Of a stretch of 11,808 nt of DNA, positions 1-7,619 are shown piece by piece. Source of the stretch: Clostridia bacterium (GTDB lineage Bacteria; Bacillota; Clostridia; Oscillospirales; Acutalibacteraceae); assembly GCA_900757335.1 (NCBI GenBank), contig CAAENL010000031.1, forward strand, positions 1 to 11,808, given 5' to 3'. Positions within the stretch are counted from its first letter, which is position 1. Each line of letters opens with the position of its first letter. Position numbers and translations under genes: made by a program. Under the pieces are notes generated by a model, which was given only the letters and a program-made list of their open reading frames with translations, had not been told where the DNA came from and made no database searches.

Positions 1-1
1 A

Positions 2-310
2 AGAAAAAAGATAGACGATACCACCCGATTCAGAAATAGTCCTAAATGGCAAAAGAAAAGAAAGCATATTAAGGAGCGTGATAATTATCTTTGTCAGGTT
101 TGTGTTAGGGAGCTATACAACACGAAGAGAAAATATAATCATGAAAATTTGCAAGTGCACCATGCAATACCGATTAACTCAAACAAGGATTTGAAACTTG
201 ATGAAAGTAATTTAATAACGCTTTGCTCTATGCACCACTCATTGTGTGACAAAGGAAAAATCCCATATGAAGAAGTGAAAAATATAATTATTGAGCAGAA
301 CCAAAAATAA
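2..310 (+). CDS. HNH endonuclease (3' part, truncated by window edge)
   Basis: The open frame enters from the left edge and stops with TAA at 308-310, leaving 102 visible residues. It shows a CQVC zinc knuckle (fragment residues 31-34), the HNH signature VHH at 52-54, and an N-LITLC-MHH segment at 70-79. This is the Cys-x2-Cys / His-His / Asn / Cys-x2-His-His layout of phage HNH nucleases. In HK97-type cos phages an HNH protein encoded right beside the terminase genes cooperates with the large terminase in cutting concatemeric DNA at cos. Its position just before the packaging genes fits that role. The true start lies outside the window. The family call is secure; the packaging role is inferred from position. 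Confidence 0.88.
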   Translation, partial: RKKIDDTTRFRNSPKWQKKRKHIKERDNYLCQVCVRELYNTKRKYNHENLQVHHAIPINSNKDLKLDESNLITLCSMHHSLCDKGKIPYEEVKNIIIEQNQK

Positions 311-421
311 ATAATCCCCCCACTATCTAAAATATTTTCAGATAAAAACGCCAAACACCGACGGCCCCCATAAATTTACACCGAATTTAATAAACGTGAG
401 TTTTTTGGAAAGGAAGACAAA
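311..421 (+). other. Non-coding gap, candidate cos/packaging site
   Basis: This 111-base gap separates the HNH gene from the ParB-like gene in an otherwise gapless region. It contains a run of six C at 316-321, a near-perfect palindrome at 324-344 (TATCT and AGATA flanking AAAATATTTT plus one C), and a second C-rich element, CGACGGCCCCC, at 359-369. Cos sites of HK97-like Firmicutes phages commonly sit in just such a gap after the HNH gene and before terminase. No cleavage point can be assigned by eye, and a transcription control element is an alternative. The 3' end holds the Shine-Dalgarno GGAAAGGAAG (407-416) for the gene at 422. Confidence 0.45.
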
Positions 422-904
422 ATGAAGATAGAAAAAATAAGCATAGATAAAATTAAACCCTATGAAAACAATGCCAAACTCCACCCACCAGAACAAATAG
501 AGCAAATAAAAAAATCAATACAGGAATTCGGAAACAATGACCCGATTGCAATTGACGAAAATAACGTAATAATCGAAGGTCACGGAAGATATCAGGCACT
601 AAAAGAGCTCAGATTTAAAGAAATTGAAATCATCAGACTAACACACTTAAACGAACAACAGAAAAAAGCATATATTTTAGCTCATAATAAACTTACAATG
701 AATACCGGATTTGACTTCAATATGCTAAGTTTGGAACTTGACAGCATTAATGATTTCGATATGTCTGATTTTGGATTTGAAATTGATTTTGAAAAAGAGA
801 ATCAAAGAATCTCTGAGAATAAAGAACTCGATACAAATGAATTTAATGATGAACAGTTTGATTTGGAATGTCCCAGATGTGGTTTTAGGTGGAACGATGA
901 ATAA
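422..904 (+). CDS. ParB N-terminal-like domain protein
   Basis: The protein has 160 residues. Residues 1-92 form a ParB/Srx-type domain: an N-terminal 'I..IKPYENNA' strand, a helix with a QIEQIKKSIQEFG segment, then PIAIDENNVIIEGHGRYQAL (about 41-60) carrying the ParB box II-like G-H-G-R motif. The middle (95-145) is acidic and low in recognisable structure. The C-terminus ends with CPRCG (150-154) followed by FRW, half of a zinc ribbon. ParB-type domains bind DNA and in some families use CTP or act as nucleases; short phage versions without the helix-turn-helix are often paired with DNA methyltransferases. It starts at ATG 422 behind GGAAAGGAAG and overlaps the next gene by 8 bases, so the two are translationally coupled. 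The biochemical role is unknown. Confidence 0.85.
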   Translation: MKIEKISIDKIKPYENNAKLHPPEQIEQIKKSIQEFGNNDPIAIDENNVIIEGHGRYQALKELRFKEIEIIRLTHLNEQQKKAYILAHNKLTMNTGFDFNMLSLELDSINDFDMSDFGFEIDFEKENQRISENKELDTNEFNDEQFDLECPRCGFRWNDE

Positions 905-1925
905 AGAATATATTTGGAAATTGGAAGATTTAAAGAGAATAAAGAAAAACGGTTTAAAAGTTTTTTCCTGTTTTGCGTGTGGCGGAGGCTCGACAATGGG
1001 ATATAAACTCGCAGGCTTTGACGTTATAGGTTGCAATGAAATCGACCCGAAAATAAATAACGTGTATGTAAAGAATCATCATCCGAAATATAATTTCAAT
1101 ACTGATATTCGTGATTTGATAAATCGGGGTTTACCCGATGAGCTTTATAATCTTGATATTTTAGACGGAAGCCCTCCATGTTCCGTGTTTTCTATGGCAG
1201 GAAAAAGAGAAAAAGGTTGGGGAATTGAAAAAACATTCAGAGAAGGACAGAAAAAACAGCGTCTTGATGATTTGTTTTTTTACTTTATTGATTTGGCGAA
1301 AAAACTCAAGCCAAAAGTTATTGTTGCCGAAAATGTGAAAGGCTTGATATGTAAAAAAGCCAGAGGATATGTAAATGAAATTCTTAAACGCTTTGACAAA
1401 GCCGGATATGATGTTCAAATTTTTCTTTTAAACAGCGCAAAAATGGGAGTTCCGCAAAGGAGAGAACGAACCTTTTTTATTGCAAGAAGAAAAGATTTAA
1501 AGATTCCGAAAGTAGTTCTTAATTTTAATGAAAAGCCAATTACTTATGGTGAATTTAAAGATACAAGTTTTAAACTGCTTCATAAAGGTACTGATGAATA
1601 TAAATATTGGCATCTAAAAAAATCATCCGACACATCACTAAGAGATGTGATACTTAGAGAAACGGGTAAAAACAAGAGATTTAATGAGAAATACATCAAA
1701 GATAATATGGTTTGCAGAACTATTGTATCGAAAGGAAAAATTTTGAGGTTTGATTTTCCGGCAAAAATAAGTAACAAAGATATAATTACGATTCAAACGT
1801 TTCCTCAAGATTACAATTTTTGCGGTCAAAACGTGCAGTATGTTTGCGGAATGAGTGTTCCACCGATAATGATGAAAAAACTTGCAGAGCAAATTTATTT
1901 GCAAATATTTAAAAACACGAGGTGA
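897..1925 (+). CDS. C5-cytosine DNA methyltransferase
   Basis: The 342-residue protein transfers a methyl group from S-adenosylmethionine to C5 of cytosine in a DNA target. The conserved motifs appear in order: motif I F-ACGGGS-MGYKLAGF (26-41), motif IV GSPPCSVFS with catalytic Cys95 (91-99), motif VI ENVKGL (145-150), motif VIII QRRERTFF (187-194), and motif X CGMSVPP (317-323). The variable target-recognition region lies between about 205 and 300. The start is ATG 897, inside the ATGAATAA overlap with the ParB-like gene, preceded by TTAGGTGG; upstream in-frame residues are only the other reading frame of that gene. No restriction endonuclease is beside it, so it probably protects phage DNA from host restriction or marks it. 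The target sequence cannot be read from the protein. Confidence 0.95.
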   Translation: MNKEYIWKLEDLKRIKKNGLKVFSCFACGGGSTMGYKLAGFDVIGCNEIDPKINNVYVKNHHPKYNFNTDIRDLINRGLPDELYNLDILDGSPPCSVFSMAGKREKGWGIEKTFREGQKKQRLDDLFFYFIDLAKKLKPKVIVAENVKGLICKKARGYVNEILKRFDKAGYDVQIFLLNSAKMGVPQRRERTFFIARRKDLKIPKVVLNFNEKPITYGEFKDTSFKLLHKGTDEYKYWHLKKSSDTSLRDVILRETGKNKRFNEKYIKDNMVCRTIVSKGKILRFDFPAKISNKDIITIQTFPQDYNFCGQNVQYVCGMSVPPIMMKKLAEQIYLQIFKNTR

Positions 1926-1929
1926 GAGA

Positions 1930-2295
1930 TTGTCAAAAATAGATTTAAATAAACAAGCCAAAGAAATTCTTGAAATTGCCGAGAAACACGGCGTAGAACA
2001 GAATTTCTTTTTTCTTACGACTTTCAAAAGGTATCAGGTTCAAATCGGGATTTTGAATGACCCTGAAAAAACAATCCGAGAAGAAGGAACTTTAGTTACA
2101 AAAGAATATGTCAAAGGGCGGAAAAATGTATATTCCCACCCTGCTATTTCTGACTATAACCGAACAACCGACAGCACAAACAAAACAGTTGTAACTTTAA
2201 TGAAAATAATTACAACACTAAGGGATCGCCAAAGCGATGATGAGCCGGACCCACTACTCGAAATACTAAGCGGAAGGAGCGTGAAAATAGATTGA
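1930..2295 (+). CDS. terS: Terminase small subunit (P27 family)
   Basis: The protein has 121 residues when started at TTG 1930, which sits just after AGGTGAGAG (1920-1928) and 5 bases after the methyltransferase stop. An in-frame ATG at 1882 lies inside the methyltransferase and has no ribosome site. The N-terminal third is helical (residues about 5-20, an AKEILEIAEKHG-type helix), followed by VKGRKNVYSHPAISDYNRTTDS at about 65-86, the conserved 'G.....HPA' region of P27-type small terminases. The C-terminal part, with TLRDRQSDDEPDPLLE, is acidic. Small terminase recognises the packaging site and loads the large subunit. The gene directly precedes the large subunit, whose reading frame begins within the TGA stop. 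Confidence 0.85.
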   Translation: MSKIDLNKQAKEILEIAEKHGVEQNFFFLTTFKRYQVQIGILNDPEKTIREEGTLVTKEYVKGRKNVYSHPAISDYNRTTDSTNKTVVTLMKIITTLRDRQSDDEPDPLLEILSGRSVKID

Positions 2296-3976
2296 AGAAT
2301 TTATAAATAATAAAGCGTACCAATATGCAAAAGGAGTTGTATACGATGAAATTCCTGCGCCTCGATACGTCATAAAGACGTGTCAAAACTTTATAGACAT
2401 TTACGAAGATAAATCAGAAAAATATTTTTTCGATATTTCAAAATTTGGGAAAATAGAAAACATATTGAAGCTTTTGATTATGCCGAGAGGACTTAAAGCC
2501 GGAAAAAGTATTTTTGAATGTTCGTGTGGATATCAATGGCTTTTATATGCTTCCGCCCTCTGTATTGTTTACCGAAAAAATCCAAATAAAAGAAGATATG
2601 AAACCGTGATACTTGAAGTCGGAAGAAAAAACTTTAAAACTTTCACTATTGCAACAATTTTTGTACTTCTTTTTTTATTAGAGCCAAAATTCAGTAAATT
2701 TTATTCGGTTGCACCCGACGGGGCACTTTCAAGAGAAGTCAAAACAGCAATTGAAGAAATACTTAAATCAAGTCCTTTTATTTATCAAAATAAAAATCGA
2801 TATAGATTTAAAATACTCAGGGACTATATCGAATTTTTGCCGAATGAAAATAAATATATTCCGCTTAACTATTCAAATTCAAGAATGGACGGGAAACTCC
2901 CGAATGTGTTTCTTGCCGATGAAGTTGGAGCACTTCCAAATTCCTATGCAATTGAGGCTATGAGGTCCGGACAGCTTAATATTTTAAATAAGCTTGGCTG
3001 TATTGTTTCAACGAAATATCCGACAGCGAATAATCCTTTTGAAGATGAAGTGAATTATGCAAAAAGAGTTTTAGACAGAGTTCAAAAAGACGAAACCGTT
3101 TTTTCACTTTTATATGAGCCCGACAATACGGAAAACTGGGCACATGATGATATGATTTTAAAGCACGCGAACCCCGTAGCTCTTGAAATTTCTGAAATTT
3201 GGGAAGATTTGATTAAGAAAAGAGCAAGAGCAATTTCGGTGGGATCCGCAAGAGAAAACTTCTTGACAAAGCATTGCAATATTATTTATCAAGGCTCAGG
3301 CACCGAAAGCTTTATTGATATAAAGGACCTTCAAAATTGTAGAGTAAACAAAATTGATTGGAGCGGCCGTGAAGTATATATCGGCGTTGACTTATCAATG
3401 AGCAACGATAATACAGCAGTTGCGATTGCAAGTGAAGAAAACGGAAAAATACTTGCCGATGTGATTTGTTTTGTACCGGAAGGAAGAATTGAAGAAAAGA
3501 GTAAATTTGAAAGGCTTGATTACAAAAGATTTATAAAAGCTCTAAAGTGTATAGCTTGCGGGAATAAAACCATTGATTATGGAATTGTTGAAGATTTTGT
3601 TTTTAATGTTGAAGAAAAATACAACGTCAAAATTAAAGCAATTGGCTTTGATAGATACAACGCCATAAGTTCGGCTCAAAAATGGAACCGAAAATATAAC
3701 ACGGTAGAAATAAGGCAACACAGCGATACACTTCACCCACCGACAAAGCTTTTGTCTGAGAAAATAACAAATGGTGAATTTGAGTATGAAAAAAACACCT
3801 TGCTTGAAATAAACTTTGAAAATGCAAGATGTACTTATGATACAAATATGAACCGATATGTTACGAAGAAAAAATCTTGCGGCAAGGTTGACATGGTAGT
3901 TGCATTAATTAACGCAGTTTACCTCTTGCAGCAAGACATAATTTTTGACGATAGTGGCTGGGCAGTACAATACTAA
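2291..3976 (+). CDS. terL: Terminase large subunit (start codon non-canonical)
   Basis: The ATPase and nuclease motor pumps DNA into the prohead and cuts it. From 2291 the frame gives 561 residues, normal for this HK97-type family. It shows a Walker A-like GRKNFKT (111-117), Walker B VFLADE with Asp210-Glu211, and nuclease acids at Asp367 (GVDLSMSNDN), Asp454 (GFDRYNA) and Asp534 (KVDMVVALINA). Residues 1-58 look genuine: the 'INNKAYQYAKGVV' and 'CQNFIDIYED' segments match the usual N-terminal helices. Yet no ATG, GTG or TTG occurs in frame before TTG 2465, and TAG lies at 2288-2290. The frame opens with ATT 2291, overlapping the small-subunit TGA (ATTGA), 11 bases after AAGGAG (2274-2279). 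AUU initiation or a small deletion is possible; TTG 2465 would delete the N-terminus. Confidence 0.92.
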   Translation: MEEFINNKAYQYAKGVVYDEIPAPRYVIKTCQNFIDIYEDKSEKYFFDISKFGKIENILKLLIMPRGLKAGKSIFECSCGYQWLLYASALCIVYRKNPNKRRYETVILEVGRKNFKTFTIATIFVLLFLLEPKFSKFYSVAPDGALSREVKTAIEEILKSSPFIYQNKNRYRFKILRDYIEFLPNENKYIPLNYSNSRMDGKLPNVFLADEVGALPNSYAIEAMRSGQLNILNKLGCIVSTKYPTANNPFEDEVNYAKRVLDRVQKDETVFSLLYEPDNTENWAHDDMILKHANPVALEISEIWEDLIKKRARAISVGSARENFLTKHCNIIYQGSGTESFIDIKDLQNCRVNKIDWSGREVYIGVDLSMSNDNTAVAIASEENGKILADVICFVPEGRIEEKSKFERLDYKRFIKALKCIACGNKTIDYGIVEDFVFNVEEKYNVKIKAIGFDRYNAISSAQKWNRKYNTVEIRQHSDTLHPPTKLLSEKITNGEFEYEKNTLLEINFENARCTYDTNMNRYVTKKKSCGKVDMVVALINAVYLLQQDIIFDDSGWAVQY

Positions 3977-3999
3977 CTGGAATTTAGGGGAGGTAAAAA

Positions 4000-5217
4000 G
4001 TGAAGTTTTTTAATTTTAGAGGTAAAAACAAAAATGAAAAATCAGAAATAAGACAAAGCGAAGAACTTGTTTTAAAAGGCTTTTTAAATGAAGATACAAT
4101 TTCAGAGCGTGAAGCAATGAATATTCCCTCTGTTTCAAGATGTGTGAATCTAATTGCCAATACGGTTTCTATGATTCCGATAAAACTTTACAAAGAAGAA
4201 TTTTTAAATGGAAAAAGAAAAACAGTTGAAATAGAAGATTCAAGGTGTGATTTGTTTAATCTTGATACAAAAGACACACTCGACGGAGCGGATTTTAAAA
4301 AAGCTTTGGTTCGAGATTATCTTCTTTTTGGGAGTGCTTATGCGTATATCAATAAGCGAAGAAACACAATAAAATCGCTTAATTATGTAAGCAATGAAAA
4401 TGTTTGTATCACCGGAAATTTTGACCCAATTTTTAAAGATTATAATATTTTAGTTCGAGGGCAAAGTTACAAACCCTTTGAATTTCTAAAAATATTAAGA
4501 AACACAAAAACAGGAGCTCAAGGCGTTGGAATTATCGAAGAAAATCAAGAGATTTTGAAAGTAGCATATTTAACGCTCAAATTTGAACAGAATCTTGTTT
4601 CTACCGGTGGAAGTAAAAAAGGATTTATAAAATCCGAAAAGAAAATCACAAAGGAAGCAATGGACAGCTTAAAACGGGCGTGGCGTGATCTCTATTGCAA
4701 TACTGAAAACAATGTGATAGTTCTTAATGATAATCTTGATTTTAAGGAAGCCAGCAACACATCAACCGAAATGCAGCTTAACGAAAATAAAAATTCAATA
4801 AACAATTCTATCTTAGATATTTTCGGCGTACCGACAGATTGGAACTGGGAAACGTTTATAAAAATAGCGGTAATGCCGATACTTACTACAATTGAATGTG
4901 CTTTAAATAGGGACTTACTTCTTGAAAAAGAGAAGAAGTCCTTATATTTTGCATTCGATACAAAAGAAATTACTAAAGGAGATATAAAGACACGTTTTGA
5001 AGCGTATAAAACGGCACTTGACGCAAATTTAATGCAAATTGATGAATGCAGATATATGGAAGATTTAGAGCCGTTGGGATTAAACTTTATCAAATTAGGC
5101 TTACAAGATGTTCTGTTCAATCCGCAAACAAAAGAAGTCTACACCCCGAACACAAACAAGGTAACAAATATTTCAGATACTGGAGGTGAAAATTTTGAGA
5201 ATAGAAATCAGAAATGA
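4000..5217 (+). CDS. Phage portal protein (HK97 family)
   Basis: The 405-residue protein forms the dodecameric ring at one capsid vertex through which DNA enters and leaves and to which the neck attaches. Supporting features are the N-terminal region around 'NIPSVSRCVNLIANTVSMIPIKLY' (about 40-64), a stretch 'KKALVRDYLLFGSAYAYINK' (about 100-119) typical of HK97-type portals, and a C-terminal half with 'NSILDIFGVPTDWNWETF' followed by helical segments. Its length is typical. The start is GTG 4000 after GGGGAGG (3987-3993), 23 bases past the terminase stop. The C-terminal tail overlaps the protease gene by 23 bases. Placement between terminase and protease is the standard order. Confidence 0.93.
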   Translation: MKFFNFRGKNKNEKSEIRQSEELVLKGFLNEDTISEREAMNIPSVSRCVNLIANTVSMIPIKLYKEEFLNGKRKTVEIEDSRCDLFNLDTKDTLDGADFKKALVRDYLLFGSAYAYINKRRNTIKSLNYVSNENVCITGNFDPIFKDYNILVRGQSYKPFEFLKILRNTKTGAQGVGIIEENQEILKVAYLTLKFEQNLVSTGGSKKGFIKSEKKITKEAMDSLKRAWRDLYCNTENNVIVLNDNLDFKEASNTSTEMQLNENKNSINNSILDIFGVPTDWNWETFIKIAVMPILTTIECALNRDLLLEKEKKSLYFAFDTKEITKGDIKTRFEAYKTALDANLMQIDECRYMEDLEPLGLNFIKLGLQDVLFNPQTKEVYTPNTNKVTNISDTGGENFENRNQK

Positions 5218-5812
5218 CAGCGTTTTACTTGACGGATATGTCAATGCCGTTGCAAGAGATTCAAAACCTATGCTTGACGAAAACGGAGAAAAATTTGTTG
5301 AGCAGATATGCCCTAAAACTTTTCAGCGAGCAGTTGAAAAAAGTGACGATATTTTATGCCTTTTAAACCACGAACCAAGTCGCAAACTTGGAAGTACAAA
5401 AGAAGGAAATATTGAATTATTCGAAGATAATATTGGGCTTCGGGCAATTTGCAAAATTACGGATAGCGAGGTGATTAAAAAAGCAAAGGAAAACAAATTG
5501 AGAGGTTGGAGTTTTGGATTTGAAGCGGTTAAGGAGCACGAAGAACAAGCAAGTGAAAATCTTAAAAGACGATTTGTTGATGAAATGAATCTTTTTGAAG
5601 TTTCAATTATTGACGACAGAAAAGTCCCCTGCTATTTCGGAACATCAATTGAAACTCGGGCGGATAAAAATTCAAAAATTGAATATAGAGGTGAAGAATT
5701 TAAAGCAAAAATTTTAAATTATCAAAAACAAGTAGATTACTCAGCATATGAAAAAATTTTAAATAAAATTAAAGGAGCCGGCGTAACGCCGGATTCAATT
5801 TGCGCACTTTAA
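5195..5812 (+). CDS. Prohead maturation protease (S78 family)
   Basis: The 205-residue protease cleaves the scaffold-like delta domain off the capsid protein during head maturation. The catalytic pattern of the HK97 prohead protease family is visible: His59 in LCLLNHEPSRKLG and Ser106 in RGWSFGFE, followed by the conserved LFEVSIIDD (133-141). I chose TTG 5195 because TGGAGGTG (5181-5188) is well spaced before it; the in-frame GTG at 5186 is part of that ribosome site. The start lies inside the portal gene, so the two are coupled. The last codons contain a GC-rich hairpin (5778-5792). The C-terminal 50 residues are variable and may be removed by self-cleavage, as is known in the family. Confidence 0.92.
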   Translation: MRIEIRNDSVLLDGYVNAVARDSKPMLDENGEKFVEQICPKTFQRAVEKSDDILCLLNHEPSRKLGSTKEGNIELFEDNIGLRAICKITDSEVIKKAKENKLRGWSFGFEAVKEHEEQASENLKRRFVDEMNLFEVSIIDDRKVPCYFGTSIETRADKNSKIEYRGEEFKAKILNYQKQVDYSAYEKILNKIKGAGVTPDSICAL

Positions 5813-5840
5813 AACAAGAAAACGTCGGGCAGTTCGCCCG
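5778..5840 (+). promoter_or_regulatory. Two GC-rich hairpins ahead of the capsid gene
   Basis: Hairpin 1 is CCGGCG-TAA-CGCCGG (5778-5792), inside the last codons of the protease gene. Hairpin 2 is CGGGC-AGTTC-GCCCG (5826-5840), in the 53-base gap before the capsid gene. Neither is followed by a T-run, so they are poor intrinsic terminators. Two all-GC stems in an AT-rich background are notable. They could be RNA processing or stability elements that raise capsid mRNA relative to upstream genes. The pairing is seen in the sequence; the function is a guess. Confidence 0.4.
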
Positions 5841-5865
5841 CAATTAAAGAAAGAGGTAAAACAAA

Positions 5866-7080
5866 ATGAATTTAAAATATTTATCAGAGCAACGCTCAGA
5901 AAACCAAGAAAAAATGCAAAAAATTTTAGACACGGCAAAACTCCAAAAACGAGCACTAAGCGAAGAAGAAATTGCAAAGTTTAATGAACTTAAAAAGCTT
6001 ATTGATGAAATTGACGCAACAATTAAAGCCGAAGATGAATCAAGAAAAATGAAAATGGAAGAAAATAAAAAAGAAGTAGGTGAAGAAAAATCACAAAAAG
6101 AAACCGAAAGCACAGAAAAAGAAGAACGTGCGTTTGTAGACTTTATTGTTACAGGTGAAGAAAAAAGAGCAAACAGCCCCGGAATGTCTTATGGAAGTAA
6201 CGGAGCAATCGTGCCGACAACTATTGCCAAGAAAATAATTGAGAAAGTTAAAGAGCTTTCTCCCATTTATGAAAAGGTTGAAAAATTTAATACAAAAGGT
6301 ACGCTTGAAATTCCTGTTTATGATGTGGATTCAGACGCAACAAGTCCGACCGGAAATGTAAATGTAGCATATCAAGGCGATGAATTTACTTCTTTGGTTG
6401 CAGGTCAAGGAAAGTTTAAATCCGTCGAGCTTAAAGGGTATTCGCATGGTGCTTTATCCGTTATCAGCCGAAAACTTTTAAATAACACGGATATTGATAT
6501 TACTAACTTTTTGACAAACAAAATCGCTCAGGCTTTTGCTGAATTTTGGGAAAAAGAATTACTTGTCGGAACAGGCTCGGCAAACAATCACATGACAGGA
6601 GCGGTATCTACAACAAATTTAGTTGTCACGGGAAACACCACATACACATCCGCGAATGCAGCCAAGATTGACAAGCTTATAGATTTACAACTCGCAGTTC
6701 CTCAGCAGTACCAAAAAAATGCAATTTGGATAATGAACAAAGCTGTATTTACAGAGATTCGAAAGTTAAAAGACGGAAACGGAAATTATTACATGGCTTA
6801 CGGAAAAGGCTTAACAGGCGGTTTTGATTGGGAGTTTTTAGGAAAACCCGTTTATATTTCTGAAAATATGCCCACAGCTACGACCGCAAACAACATTCCT
6901 GTTTTGTATGGCGATTTTTCGGGTATGGCAATGAAGATTTCCCAAGACTTAGAAATTCAGTTAATGCGCGAAAAGTATATTGATAAGAACGCAGTAGGGA
7001 TTGTAGGCTGGGCTGAGTGTGATTCTAAAATCCAAAACAATCAAATGATTGCCGGGCTTAAAATGGCCGCAAGTATTTAA
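5866..7080 (+). CDS. Major capsid protein (HK97 fold)
   Basis: The 404-residue protein builds the icosahedral shell. Residues 1-88 are charged and helical (heptad-like stretches LDTAKLQKRALSEEEIAKF and ELKKLIDEIDATIKAEDE), as in the HK97 delta/scaffolding domain. The mature capsid domain probably begins near residue 101, around EEKRANSPGMSYGSNGAIVP; the exact cleavage point is inferred by analogy. The rest has the expected capsid segments: 'IIEKVKELSPIYEKVEKF', 'KGTLEIPVYDVDSD', 'FWEKELLVGTGSAN', 'GGFDWEFLGKPVYISENMP' and 'VLYGDFSGMAMKISQDLEIQ'. Translation starts at ATG 5866 behind AAGAGG. The upstream neighbour encodes its protease. No covalent cross-linking can be judged from sequence alone. 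Confidence 0.94.
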   Translation: MNLKYLSEQRSENQEKMQKILDTAKLQKRALSEEEIAKFNELKKLIDEIDATIKAEDESRKMKMEENKKEVGEEKSQKETESTEKEERAFVDFIVTGEEKRANSPGMSYGSNGAIVPTTIAKKIIEKVKELSPIYEKVEKFNTKGTLEIPVYDVDSDATSPTGNVNVAYQGDEFTSLVAGQGKFKSVELKGYSHGALSVISRKLLNNTDIDITNFLTNKIAQAFAEFWEKELLVGTGSANNHMTGAVSTTNLVVTGNTTYTSANAAKIDKLIDLQLAVPQQYQKNAIWIMNKAVFTEIRKLKDGNGNYYMAYGKGLTGGFDWEFLGKPVYISENMPTATTANNIPVLYGDFSGMAMKISQDLEIQLMREKYIDKNAVGIVGWAECDSKIQNNQMIAGLKMAASI

Positions 7081-7097
7081 ATAGGAAGTGAATTTTA

Positions 7098-7316
7098 ATG
7101 TCATATAACATAAAAAACTACACCGAACAAGGCGGAGAAACAACGGTAATCGGCGGAACACTTGAAATTAAAGAAGGTGCGTCAGTAACAGGGCTTCCAA
7201 AAGCCGAAAATCAGATTGACAGCACAGCTACTACAATTGCAGATTTAAAAACAGATTTTAATTCTTTACTTTCAAAATTAAAGTCGTCGGGGCTTATGGA
7301 AGATGACCAAACATGA
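7098..7316 (+). CDS. Small head-fiber-type protein
   Basis: The protein has 72 residues and starts at ATG 7098 after TAGGAAGTGA. Its pattern NYTEQGGETTVIGGTLEIKEGASVTGLP, then a Thr/Ala-rich linker and a short C-terminal helix (about 47-66, ADLKTDFNSLLSKLKSSGLM), matches small proteins annotated as 'head fiber protein' that follow the capsid gene in Firmicutes siphophages and are distantly related to phi29 gp8.5-like fibers. They are thought to decorate the capsid surface. Its stop overlaps the next start (ATGA at 7313-7316), so it is coupled to the neck genes. The family resemblance is from memory of the motif; the decoration role is inferred. Confidence 0.7.
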   Translation: MSYNIKNYTEQGGETTVIGGTLEIKEGASVTGLPKAENQIDSTATTIADLKTDFNSLLSKLKSSGLMEDDQT

Positions 7317-7609
7317 TTGTAAGCGAAATAACAATAAAAAATTTATCTGATTATTTAAAACTTGATTTTGAAAGTTTAACGGAAGCAGAAATGGCGGAGC
7401 TTAGCACTTTTTTAAGTTCTGCCAAAGCTTTTATTTCAGAATATACTGGGCTTAATGCGGAAGAAATTGATGGTCATGAAACTTTCGTAATTGCAGTTTA
7501 TGTTTTGGTTCAAGATATGTACGATAACAGAAGTTACTACGTAGATAAAAACAACTTAAATCAGGTGGTGGAACACATTTTAAATATGCACTCGGTAAAT
7601 CTTTTGTGA
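7313..7609 (+). CDS. Head-tail connector (gp6-like)
   Basis: The 98-residue, mostly helical protein has the layout of HK97 gp6/SPP1 gp15 connectors. An N-terminal 'ITIKNLSDYLKLD' leads into 'LSTFLSSAKAFISEYTG' (about 30-46), and a central helix 'FVIAVYVLVQDMYDNRSYYV' (about 58-77) carries the typical 'L..DMY..R' pattern. It assembles as a ring under the portal and extends the DNA channel. The start is the ATG of an ATGA overlap with the head-fiber gene, with GGAAGATG upstream (about 7299-7306). Position and size both fit the first of the neck genes. Confidence 0.85.
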   Translation: MIVSEITIKNLSDYLKLDFESLTEAEMAELSTFLSSAKAFISEYTGLNAEEIDGHETFVIAVYVLVQDMYDNRSYYVDKNNLNQVVEHILNMHSVNLL

Positions 7610-7619
7610 GGTGGTAAAA

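Noticed and set aside
139..354. Minus-strand open frame over the HNH gene, and similar minus-strand frames throughout
   Set aside because: They lie opposite well-supported genes with recognisable domains, lack ribosome sites and encode low-complexity Phe/Leu/Ser-rich sequence expected from the reverse of Lys/Glu-rich coding.
738..896. 53-codon in-frame extension upstream of the methyltransferase start
   Set aside because: It is the other reading frame of the ParB-like gene, shows no methyltransferase-like sequence, and ATG 897 has its own ribosome site.
1882..1929. ATG-started extension of the small terminase
   Set aside because: It lies inside methyltransferase motif X coding sequence without a ribosome site; TTG 1930 directly follows AGGTGAGAG.
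2281..2295. GTG 2281 as start of the large terminase
   Set aside because: It is in the small-subunit frame and reaches TGA after four codons; it would need a frame change to enter the terminase frame.
7611..7619. GTG start for the head closure protein
   Set aside because: The GTG is part of the GAGGTGG ribosome site; ATG 7620 is correctly spaced.
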